DNA from: a virus
Reading direction: 5' to 3' (one strand)
DNA: 64,000 bases
IMG/VR virus record: IMGVR_UViG_3300037106_000048
Span: 1-64,000 of that record
Shown here: in pieces, positions 27,422 through 34,531 of the stretch
Numbering within the stretch: position 1 is the stretch's first letter
How the letters are laid out: the number at the start of each line of letters is the position of its first letter
Notes under the pieces: generated by a model
Told to the model about the DNA's origin: nothing
Seen by the model: the letters and a program-made list of their open reading frames with translations, nothing else
Database searches by the model: none
Position numbers and translations under genes: made by a program

Positions 27422-28252
27422 TTATTTATTAAGTGCAAGTTGAATTTTCTTTGATTTTTCAACAAAATCACGTAATCTATTTGTTACATTTTTACTCATT
27501 TCATCAGTAAGATGACCACCCTTTGCCATAAGCATTGTTTCAGCAACTACCGCAATACCTTCTAATATTATTGCTTGGTCATGTTGCATTTCATCAATCC
27601 TCATTTTCAGTTCCAAATAATCCTCAGAAACATTTTGTTCAGGATAAAACGCTTGATTTAACCATTTTAATCCTTCTTCACCAACCATAATACGTTTTAT
27701 ATATTTGTTACTTTCTAATGGTTCGCATGTAAAATAACCTTTATTAATAAATTCTGGAAAAGGTTTATTATGTTCATCAAGAATTCCTCTCAAACGTAAT
27801 TGTTCATAAATTTTATATCTTCCGGTCTTACAATTACTATTATTCTTCAAAACATTTGTTGCTTCACTTAAAGAAAAAACAATTTTTCTTATTTTTTCTT
27901 GTGTTGCAGTAATTCCATATTTGAACAACTCTTTTATTCTGTCATTACACCAAAAATAAAATTCTGGTGAAAGCCACTGTGCAAAAATTAAAGCAATATC
28001 TTCATGTATCCAAGTTCCTTGTGCAGATTTATCATTACCACCCTGCCTAATCATCACTAAATCAGCCGTATTGATATTCTTCAACTCGGCATATTTAGCA
28101 ATAATTCTTTGTGCAGTATCAGTTTTTAACCAAAAATTTGGTTTAACATCAAAAAGATTTGCCATTTCCGTGGCATTTATCATAACATTACTGCCTGTGA
28201 GAAATGAAATTTCATTTCCTTCAAATTCAAATTTTTTAATTTCTTCTTTCAT
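27422..28252 (-). CDS. KilA-N domain protein with ANT-like C-terminus
   Basis: A 276-residue DNA-binding protein. The KilA-N domain spans about residues 15-125: MINATEMANLFDVKPNFWLKTD, then the diagnostic GTWIHEDIALIFAQWLSPEFYFWCNDRI. The second half has a phage antirepressor-type segment (RYKIYEQLRLRGIL, GYFTCEPLESNKYIKRIMVGEEGLKWL) and a helical tail. Such proteins act as phage regulators or antirepressors. It is the first gene of the operon that continues with the vWA and ARPP-1-like genes and has its own host-type promoter about 53 nt upstream, so early expression is likely. Confidence 0.9.
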   Translation of the reverse strand: MKEEIKKFEFEGNEISFLTGSNVMINATEMANLFDVKPNFWLKTDTAQRIIAKYAELKNINTADLVMIRQGGNDKSAQGTWIHEDIALIFAQWLSPEFYFWCNDRIKELFKYGITATQEKIRKIVFSLSEATNVLKNNSNCKTGRYKIYEQLRLRGILDEHNKPFPEFINKGYFTCEPLESNKYIKRIMVGEEGLKWLNQAFYPEQNVSEDYLELKMRIDEMQHDQAIILEGIAVVAETMLMAKGGHLTDEMSKNVTNRLRDFVEKSKKIQLALNK

Positions 28253-28304
28253 GATATTTTAAATTGAATTTTTATATTATCAAAATCTAATTAATTTTTG
28301 ATGC

Positions 28305-28335
28305 CAAATATATAAAAAGTTTATTTAAAATCCAA
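28305..28335 (-). promoter_or_regulatory. Bacteroidota-type promoter for KilA-N operon
   Basis: On the minus strand TTG (28335-28333), 20-nt spacer, TATATTTG (28312-28305). It lies between the RNA-cluster terminator and the KilA-N start. Confidence 0.75.
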
Positions 28336-28373
28336 CTATTATACCAAAAGAATATCAAAATATTACAAAAAAC

Positions 28374-28426
28374 AAAAAAATGGGCAAGTATTGATTAATT
28401 TCTTAATCAAATCCCCGCCCATTTCT
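28374..28426 (-). terminator. Composite terminator of the RNA cluster
   Basis: An outer 8-bp stem (28378-28385 with 28417-28424) encloses an inner 8-bp hairpin (28391-28398 with 28403-28410, 4-nt loop). On the minus strand it is followed directly by a run of seven U. It closes the RNA transcription unit that begins near 29340. Confidence 0.8.
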
Positions 28427-28800
28427 ATTTTAGAAAAACACTTCTTTCAAATAAGAGAAGAAGTTTAGTTGTAATTTGGTAAGTTTGTCCCCTCTCTCAC
28501 GAAGGGGATTTCATTTTTACAATTTACTGTATTCACAACAAGTTCTTCAGTATTCCTTTTTTAGAAAAAAAAGCACTTCTGCTCGAAAAACCATTTTTAA
28601 CCAATTAAATGTTAGGTGATATAATTTGTTTTTGTAAAAAACTCTGATATCAACAACTAAAAACTTGCGGGTTTAATTTGTTATTATTAACAACTTTTTA
28701 CCGCTTTATAACTTAGGGAACAATTTTAAAGTATTTGTTGTTTTTGTTTTGCAAGTTTAACTGACTTGTGACTTAACCAGCTTGTCTAATTATTCAATTT
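28427..28800 (-). other. Distal, gene-free part of the RNA transcription unit
   Basis: No reading frame of note. On the minus strand it contains several hairpins: CAAGT/ACTTG with a 7-nt loop (28751-28767), TTGTTA/TAACAA with a 4-nt loop (about 28678-28693), a CCCC/GGGG hairpin (28489-28507) and AGCA/TGCT followed by eight T (about 28565-28583). It also contains a diverged copy of the 23-nt motif seen in the tRNA-like RNAs (28526-28549). It may encode further small RNAs, but I cannot define their ends. Confidence 0.4.
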
Positions 28801-28873
28801 TGGCGAATAATGATGGACTCGAACCATCGAAATTACTGTAAACACTTTACGTTTTCCCTTTGTACTATTATGC
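28801..28873 (-). tRNA. Degenerate tRNA-like gene, possible tRNA-Val(UAC), encoded CCA
   Basis: A good T-arm (GATGG, TTCGAGT, CCATC), a discriminator G and an encoded CCA 3' end. The acceptor GCATAAT pairs with ATTATTC apart from one C/T mismatch. The D-arm TAC/GTA with a loop containing GGG is short. The anticodon stem has one mismatch and one G-U; its loop TTTACAG would give anticodon UAC (Val). Position 8 is A rather than the usual U. It could be a weak tRNA-Val, a decayed tRNA or a tRNA mimic. Confidence 0.5.
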
Positions 28874-28897
28874 AATTATATATCGCATTTAAATTTG

Positions 28898-29034
28898 TGG
28901 GGAGAGCAGGATTTGAACCTGCACATCATTGTTTTAACGACAATTGCTTTACCTTTTACTGAAAATACAATCAGTTCTCTCTGTTAAGAGAGCAGTGAGA
29001 TAGTATTTTTTGTTTTTTATTTTGCTATCTCCCC
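28898..29034 (-). ncRNA. Expanded tRNA-like RNA
   Basis: Ends form a perfect 7-bp acceptor (GGGGAGA with TCTCCCC) plus discriminator A, and there is a perfect T-arm (GCAGG, TTCAAAT, CCTGC). Between acceptor and T-arm lie about 105 nt instead of about 42. The 3' part looks like a tRNA body: GG in a D-loop-like segment and a 5-bp anticodon-like stem ATTGT/ACAAT with loop CGTTAAA, lacking the universal U33. About 60 extra nt fold as a GATAG/CTATC hairpin and a CTCTCT/AGAGAG hairpin. It is not a normal tRNA and is too short for tmRNA. Confidence 0.5.
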
Positions 29035-29039
29035 ATATA

Positions 29040-29050
29040 TTTTAAAGAAC
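29040..29050 (-). promoter_or_regulatory. boxA-like element, copy 2
   Basis: GTTCTTTAAAA on the minus strand, six nt before the expanded tRNA-like RNA; identical to 29315-29325. It resembles boxA antitermination signals, but this is unproven. Confidence 0.3.
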
Positions 29051-29087
29051 TTTAAAAATTAGAAGAAATTTGTTAGTATTGTTTTTC

Positions 29088-29210
29088 TGCCGTCACTCAT
29101 GGACGGCATACATTATTTTTCAACTGCTGTAAACACTATCAGTTCTTCTCATTTTGATTAAGTTGGCGCAGTCTTCTTTTGTGACTTACTTTCAACGGAG
29201 TGTATGCCGT
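29088..29210 (-). ncRNA. Structured RNA with two mutually exclusive stems
   Basis: Bases 29201-29210 and 29103-29112 form a perfect 10-bp stem enclosing about 88 nt, including a copy of the 23-nt motif (29126-29149). The same central strand can instead form a 7-bp hairpin with 29088-29094 (7-nt loop). No tRNA T-arm is present. It lies between tRNA-Met and the expanded tRNA-like RNA in the same transcript. Function unknown. Confidence 0.4.
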
Positions 29211-29226
29211 GACCTCTTAATCTTTG

Positions 29227-29298
29227 TAGCGGGAGAGGGACTTGAACCCCCGACCTTTTGGTTATGAGCCAAACGAGATGCCTCTTCTCCACCCCGCA
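29227..29298 (-). tRNA. tRNA-Met (CAU), initiator-like 5' end
   Basis: A full cloverleaf: acceptor GCGGGG with CCCGC, D-arm GAGA/TCTC with GG in the loop, anticodon stem TTTGG/CCAAA with loop CTCATAA (anticodon CAU), variable AGGTC, T-arm GGGGG, TTCAAGT, CCCTC. Position 1 (T) faces T72 and does not pair, a feature of initiator tRNAs, but the anticodon stem has only two of the three G-C pairs expected of an initiator. CCA is not encoded. It could be elongator Met or Ile2 (modified CAU). Confidence 0.88.
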
Positions 29299-29314
29299 AT
29301 ATACTTTTTAATCT

Positions 29315-29325
29315 TTTTAAAGAAC
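29315..29325 (-). promoter_or_regulatory. boxA-like element, copy 1
   Basis: GTTCTTTAAAA on the minus strand, 16 nt before tRNA-Met and shortly after the predicted transcription start. Identical to the copy at 29040-29050. Confidence 0.35.
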
Positions 29326-29345
29326 GTTATATCATTTTGACGATG

Positions 29346-29376
29346 CAAATCTATAACACATTTTTTAATTGTGCAA
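29346..29376 (-). promoter_or_regulatory. Bacteroidota-type promoter of the RNA cluster
   Basis: On the minus strand TTG (29376-29374), 20-nt spacer, TAGATTTG (29353-29346), 48 nt before tRNA-Met. No reading frame follows for almost 1 kb, so it serves an RNA-only unit ending at the 28374-28426 terminator. Confidence 0.7.
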
Positions 29377-29469
29377 GTTTTTTTCAAAAAAAATAAAAAA
29401 TATTTTACAACGTCTGGAAAAATAAATACGTAGAAATTTCAAAAAAGTTATTGTTTTTTATAAAATATT

Positions 29470-32400
29470 TTAATCATCTTTTATAACTCTCTGATTTTGA
29501 CGTGCTTTATTTAAAATATTAAATACATTTTTTTCATTTTCTTGTGGCTCATCAGGGTCAATTAATAATTTATTTTCCAATTCTTTTATATTAATATTTT
29601 TATTTGTTCTTTCAATTAATGGTTTTATTGTTAAATTTTCTTCTTTAATCTCACGATTTTTTTCAACAATATTATTATCAATTTCTTTAACAAAAACTCC
29701 CGGTGGAACAAATTTAGTTAAATCTAATGATTTTTTAATATCTTCTAATTTTACTTCTGGTTGATTAATAATTTCATTAATTGTACTACCTGATTCACCA
29801 TTCCATTCAAATGGTTCTTTTTTTTCATCCCTTTTTATTTGTTCTTCATGAAATATTACTTCAGGATGAATTATTTCTTCATTTAATTCTTCAACCACAC
29901 CATTAATTTCCAGTATTGCTTCGTTGGCAATATCAATTATTTGTTTAATTTCATTTTGATTTAAATCTATTCTTGTAGTACTAATATGAATATTTTCTAT
30001 TTGTTTAACAGGAACACCATGTATCTCACCTTCAATCTCTCTTCTCATTTGTTCAATAAAATCACTACTTTCAGCTTTAATCGGTTCGGTCTTAACAATA
30101 GGTTCTTCTTTTTTTACAATAGGTTCGTCAGTATTTGTTTTTATTACAGTTTCATTTTCTTTTACTGTATTTTGTTCAATTTCAAATTCAGAATTGTTTT
30201 GCAATAATCTATTAATTTCAGTAGAAGATAAATTTACAACATCAACAGCATTTTTAGAATCTTCAGCAAGTTGACTAACAACAACATGCATTTTATTTGC
30301 AGTACTTTCAACTTTATTTACATCATTTTCATCGTAATGTTTCAGTTTATTCTTTACAGGATATTTTGAGTCAGTTATAATAATTTGCATTGTATCATTA
30401 TTAAAAATACAATCTTCAAATGTTTGTCCATCTTTTGCAAATCTTGCTTTAAGAATACTAATATTAGCAAAATTTGCATCTTGTTGTGCTGGTGTTTTAG
30501 CAACTGACATAAAAAAATGTGCTTTTTGAATTCTTTTAATATTGCCACCTGTTTGTTGTGCTCCAACAATTGCAGCACCAAAACCAGAACGATTAGTTTG
30601 AATTGCTGACCATGCAGGTATATCAAAATCTGAAGCAAGTGCTTCAAAAGATTTTACTATTTGTAATTCAGCTTCATTTCTATCTGGTGATTTTTTATGA
30701 GATTCAAGGCAATCAAGATAATCTATTACAAGTATATCAAATTTAAAACCATATTTTTTTTGATATCCTATCATCCAATTTTTAATATCCAACATTGTAG
30801 TATTTTCCTGACTAAATTGTTTAATCAAAAGTCTACCTTTTCCTTCTAATGATTCTGCTTTTTCTGTTGCAATTTTAAAAACTCTTGCATTTTCATCCTC
30901 ATCATCAAGTTTACTTAATGCAGATTTTGCCCAAATAGTATAATGTTTACGTTTAATCTGTTCTTTTGTATCTTCAATTATAATTTGTGCAACATTTTTT
31001 TCTTGTTCATAAGCAGTATTAGCAATAATTGTAAGTGCAGTAGTATTATGTGTTAAAATATAATCATCAATTATATATAAATGGTCATTATTTTCAACAT
31101 ATATACATGTTGCATCTTCTTCATGTGAATATTCAATATTTTTTATAAATTTATTATATTCATATTTATCACGAATTACAATTCTATCAAGTTTGGTAGG
31201 TAAAGTACATGGTTTAATACCATTGTTTGGAAAACTTATGGTTAAACAATAATTTTTTTTACCTAAAACTTTTACACCATTTTTATTATACGATTTAATT
31301 TTTTCGTTAATTCTACATGTTCCACCCAATGATAATACTAATTCTCGAACATTTTTTGATAATTCTTTTGAAACTGTAGAATAAATAATTGAATGATTTT
31401 TACCAACACCACCATCTGAATCAATTAAACCTTGTAATAATTTTTCTCTATATTCGATACAATTATATAAATAAATATTAGGAATAAATTTATTAGTTGA
31501 ATCAGTACCATATAAATTAAGTTCTGTTTCTAAAACATTTCTCGAATTTATTAATGATATTCGATATAATTTTTTATAATTTTCTTTTCTTCCTTCATAT
31601 TCATGAACAATAACATTTTTTTCAAGATTACATATTTTATCAACAATAAATAAATCTGATGTTATAATGTGTGGTTGATTTTTTCTTGTTAAACATCCAT
31701 CACCCAATAATACCCCCATTATATAAGGGTCAATTTTAACCTCTAATTTATTAAATTGAATTGGTAATACATTAGGTAATCTATAATTTAAATTATTTTT
31801 TATTTTAATATCTTCCATAATTTCAGACGTTTTTAATATCTGAAATGTATGGTCAGGAATACTTAATGTTTTACCATTTATATTAGTTTTTTGATTTCTT
31901 TGTTTAAATGAATTAACTGCCCATAAATGTTCTACATCACAATAAGATATTGTTTGGTCTGAAAAAGTAACTTTATATATTTTTCTTTTACCTTGTGGAT
32001 ATACTGCTAATATTTTTTGTTTTTTTCCGTCACTACCAAAAATATAATCATTAACTTTTAATGTACCATTTTCAACCCAACCATTTGGTGTTAATACTTT
32101 ATGGCTATTTGGCAAGGCTTTTCCTACACCTGATGGTGTTAATATTAAACCAATTTCACCTTTACCAAGACCACCACCAGTCAATGAATCTATTACACCA
32201 ATTCCAGTAGGTATTGGTTGTCTAAATTCTTTTCTTAATGCTTTTTCAATACCTTCTATTACTTCTTCACAATCATCTTCATCCTCACCAATATGTGTAA
32301 TTTTTTGAAATTTTTCTTCAATTGCTGCAATAACATATTTACTTTTAATTTCACCATTTTTTACTTTATCAATAATACCTTCAGCTAATTTACGATATTC

Positions 32401-32790
32401 TTGTTGTTTAATAAAAGAATTTGTAGATTTTTGTATAACATCTCCATCATAAAGCATTTGTTTATTAATAATTCTTTCATTCCAAAGTTCAATACGTTTA
32501 ATTACAGCAAATAATGATTCTTCTTCAATTACATTATTTGGAGTTTTATATTTATTAATTGCTTGATGAATACTTTGATTTTGAAGATTTGGAACTTTCT
32601 GAAATTCTTTAAAATATTCTAAAATAATTAAAAATAATCTTCTAAGATTTGGGTCATCAAAATATTCAATTGCTATATCTGGAATTATTTTTTCTGCAAA
32701 CTCTGGTTCAACTAACAACTGCCACATAAGATGTTGTTGAAATTCAGGACCTAAATATGATGATAATGTATTTTCTGTTATATCTGCCAT
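29470..32790 (-). CDS. DnaB/gp41-type replicative helicase with intein
   Basis: A 1106-residue precursor. The N-terminal helicase domain is about residues 1-180. The RecA-like core starts at GGGLGKGEIGLILTPSGVGK (P-loop), is interrupted by an intein at 225-582, and resumes at TTALTIIANTA, so the spliced P-loop is GVGKTT. Motif IDYLDCLES (Walker B) and the QTNRSG sensor follow. A roughly 280-residue C-terminal tail, rich in Glu, Lys and Asn, is far longer than in typical DnaB and may recruit partners. The spliced protein would be about 748 residues. It lies next to exonuclease and recombinase genes, in keeping with a T4-like replisome. No promoter is seen directly upstream; it is likely read from 33436. 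Confidence 0.93.
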   Translation of the reverse strand: MADITENTLSSYLGPEFQQHLMWQLLVEPEFAEKIIPDIAIEYFDDPNLRRLFLIILEYFKEFQKVPNLQNQSIHQAINKYKTPNNVIEEESLFAVIKRIELWNERIINKQMLYDGDVIQKSTNSFIKQQEYRKLAEGIIDKVKNGEIKSKYVIAAIEEKFQKITHIGEDEDDCEEVIEGIEKALRKEFRQPIPTGIGVIDSLTGGGLGKGEIGLILTPSGVGKALPNSHKVLTPNGWVENGTLKVNDYIFGSDGKKQKILAVYPQGKRKIYKVTFSDQTISYCDVEHLWAVNSFKQRNQKTNINGKTLSIPDHTFQILKTSEIMEDIKIKNNLNYRLPNVLPIQFNKLEVKIDPYIMGVLLGDGCLTRKNQPHIITSDLFIVDKICNLEKNVIVHEYEGRKENYKKLYRISLINSRNVLETELNLYGTDSTNKFIPNIYLYNCIEYREKLLQGLIDSDGGVGKNHSIIYSTVSKELSKNVRELVLSLGGTCRINEKIKSYNKNGVKVLGKKNYCLTISFPNNGIKPCTLPTKLDRIVIRDKYEYNKFIKNIEYSHEEDATCIYVENNDHLYIIDDYILTHNTTALTIIANTAYEQEKNVAQIIIEDTKEQIKRKHYTIWAKSALSKLDDEDENARVFKIATEKAESLEGKGRLLIKQFSQENTTMLDIKNWMIGYQKKYGFKFDILVIDYLDCLESHKKSPDRNEAELQIVKSFEALASDFDIPAWSAIQTNRSGFGAAIVGAQQTGGNIKRIQKAHFFMSVAKTPAQQDANFANISILKARFAKDGQTFEDCIFNNDTMQIIITDSKYPVKNKLKHYDENDVNKVESTANKMHVVVSQLAEDSKNAVDVVNLSSTEINRLLQNNSEFEIEQNTVKENETVIKTNTDEPIVKKEEPIVKTEPIKAESSDFIEQMRREIEGEIHGVPVKQIENIHISTTRIDLNQNEIKQIIDIANEAILEINGVVEELNEEIIHPEVIFHEEQIKRDEKKEPFEWNGESGSTINEIINQPEVKLEDIKKSLDLTKFVPPGVFVKEIDNNIVEKNREIKEENLTIKPLIERTNKNINIKELENKLLIDPDEPQENEKNVFNILNKARQNQRVIKDD
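31045..32118 (-). mobile_element. Class 3-type intein with LAGLIDADG endonuclease
   Basis: A 358-residue intein, A225 to N582 of the precursor, inserted between Lys and Thr of the helicase P-loop. Residue 1 is Ala, not Cys or Ser. Block B has DVEHLWAV with a Trp after the His, block F has ATCIYVENNDH with a Cys nucleophile, the C-terminus is LTHN and the +1 residue is Thr. This is the W-C-T triad of class 3 inteins, which splice through the block F Cys. Two DOD endonuclease motifs are visible (MGVLLGDGCL and LLQGLIDSDGG), so homing activity may be intact. Confidence 0.92.
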
Positions 32791-32860
32791 TTTAAAATAT
32801 GTGTGTGAAAAATCATTACAATTTTAATAAAAAATAGTAATAATAATATTATTTTTCTAT

Positions 32861-33403
32861 TTAGTTTCGTCTAATTTTTTTTAATATTTCTTCTCTTTTA
32901 GAAATAGAAAATTCTCTGATTTGATTAATTGATAAGCCACCCAAATTAATTAAATCATAATCATCCCACATATTTTTAATGTCATTCTTTTTTATTTTAT
33001 CAAAAATAGTATCAGCAATTTCAATAACTGCATCTGTTAAATCAAATGACCATCTTGCCACAGGATTAAATCCATCAACATAAAATAATCGTTCAACAAT
33101 TGGATTACTGTTTATATAAAAACCGATTTTACATTCAACTCCTTTAATTGTTTTTTCTTCAATTTGTTGTACAATAGGTTTTGGATTATAATGTGTATCG
33201 ACTTTATCACTAATAACGTAATAATTTCGTTTTGATAAAGTTTTTTGTAATTTTGTTATTGCACGTGGAAGAATATCTCTAATATCAATTGAATATCTCG
33301 TAAATGGATTAAATTTATCTGCATTAAATGCTTTTTCACATAACAAAATATTTTCTTGATATAATGAAAATCTAAATTCGTTATTATTTTCTTTTTCGCT
33401 CAT
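32861..33403 (-). CDS. Hypothetical protein with internal duplication
   Basis: A 180-residue protein of unknown function built from two similar units. Residues about 10-55 and 91-136 share F-x-L/F-Y, a x-E-x-x-F strand, D-x-F-N-P-x-x-R-x-S-x-D-x-x-D and a following helix. The tail is basic and helical. It is the first gene after a promoter-like element and precedes the helicase, so it probably belongs to the replication cluster. There is no catalytic motif. Confidence 0.7.
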   Translation of the reverse strand: MSEKENNNEFRFSLYQENILLCEKAFNADKFNPFTRYSIDIRDILPRAITKLQKTLSKRNYYVISDKVDTHYNPKPIVQQIEEKTIKGVECKIGFYINSNPIVERLFYVDGFNPVARWSFDLTDAVIEIADTIFDKIKKNDIKNMWDDYDLINLGGLSINQIREFSISKREEILKKIRRN

Positions 33404-33435
33404 TTTGATTATTTTTAAATTGTTAATAACTATGA

Positions 33436-33443
33436 CAAATATA
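33436..33443 (-). promoter_or_regulatory. TAnnTTTG element upstream of replication genes
   Basis: TATATTTG on the minus strand, 33 nt before the start at 33403. No clear TTG is found at the expected distance, so only the -7 element is supported. Confidence 0.45.
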
Positions 33444-33472
33444 GTGTGAATCTACTAAAAGTAAAAGACTTT

Positions 33473-34531
33473 TTATAAATTACCACGATTATTTTTTATA
33501 TACTCTGTAAATAATTGCTTTTCATTCATAATAACTGTATAAAATGGTTCAACATATTGAACAAATGTACTACCATACACTGATAAGAACTGGTCTTCAT
33601 TCATCATTTTAAGTAAATTTGTGCTTCCTCGACCTTCTGGAGATAATGGTATTTCTAATTGTTTTAATTCTTCAATTGCTTGTTCATTAAGCATTGGTTC
33701 TCTTAAATTAACTAGTTGAAAATTTGTTTTTAATCTTTCAACACCTTCTGGACTTATTAATTTTTCTAATGCTTTTAATGGTTTCTTTTTATTGGCAATT
33801 CGTTCTTTATTTATTTCATCTGCTCTTCTACAAATTTCCCTAACACTAATATGTTTGAATTTCAATTCAGGAAAATGTTCTAATAATGTTTTTTCACCAA
33901 TACCTTCAATACCTTTAATATTATCGGCATCATCACCACATATTATTTTTAAAACAAGTGCATTCGAATAATGATGATTAAAATGCATTAAATAATTAGA
34001 ACGAGTTACTGGTTGGTCAATGTTTGGAAATATTATTGTAATATTTAAATCCAATAATTGAGCGAAATCCCTGTCATTAGAATATAGGTGAATGGATTCG
34101 AGATTATTATGTTGTAAACAGTATGCAGCAATCAGGTCATCAGCCTCTACCTCAACTACTTCAATCTGTCTGAGAAACAATTCCTCGACATATGCTTGTA
34201 CTCTTTTTCTTTGTTTTAATATTGATTCTTCCTTCTCCCTTTCTCTACGAATTTCAACATCACTCATTTCAATTTTTTCATACCAATTTTTGCTTTTTCT
34301 ATTAGATTTATAGTTAGTATCTATTTGGTGGCGCATAATCCCACCCATTTCTCCGTCCCAGCATATAATGACCTTTGTTATCATATGGTTTTTAATTAAT
34401 TTACGTGTTGTAGTTAAAAATTGATAAACTGCTCCAAAATGTCCAAAATTAGAAGTATATATATCTTTAGCTCCATGATATGAGCGTTGAAGTAAATATG
34501 ACCCATCAATTAATAATGTGCGTATTTTCAT
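33473..34531 (-). CDS. 5'-3' exonuclease / RNase H (FEN-like)
   Basis: A 352-residue flap-endonuclease family protein like T4 RNase H. It begins with the catalytic strand LLIDGSYLLQRSYHG, has CWDGEMGGIMRHQIDTNYKSNR, the acidic cluster EVEADDLIAAY, SNDRDFAQLL, and the helix-hairpin-helix ICGDDADNIKGIEGIGEKTLLEHF. These supply the metal-binding Asp/Glu residues of the family. It would remove RNA primers from lagging-strand fragments. Its ATG overlaps the stop of the upstream GIY-YIG gene by ATGA. Confidence 0.92.
   Translation of the reverse strand: MKIRTLLIDGSYLLQRSYHGAKDIYTSNFGHFGAVYQFLTTTRKLIKNHMITKVIICWDGEMGGIMRHQIDTNYKSNRKSKNWYEKIEMSDVEIRREREKEESILKQRKRVQAYVEELFLRQIEVVEVEADDLIAAYCLQHNNLESIHLYSNDRDFAQLLDLNITIIFPNIDQPVTRSNYLMHFNHHYSNALVLKIICGDDADNIKGIEGIGEKTLLEHFPELKFKHISVREICRRADEINKERIANKKKPLKALEKLISPEGVERLKTNFQLVNLREPMLNEQAIEELKQLEIPLSPEGRGSTNLLKMMNEDQFLSVYGSTFVQYVEPFYTVIMNEKQLFTEYIKNNRGNL

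Noticed and set aside
28898-29034. tmRNA
   Set aside because: The ends look similar, but the RNA is only 137 nt, has no tag reading frame ending in Ala-Ala and lacks the pseudoknot domains.
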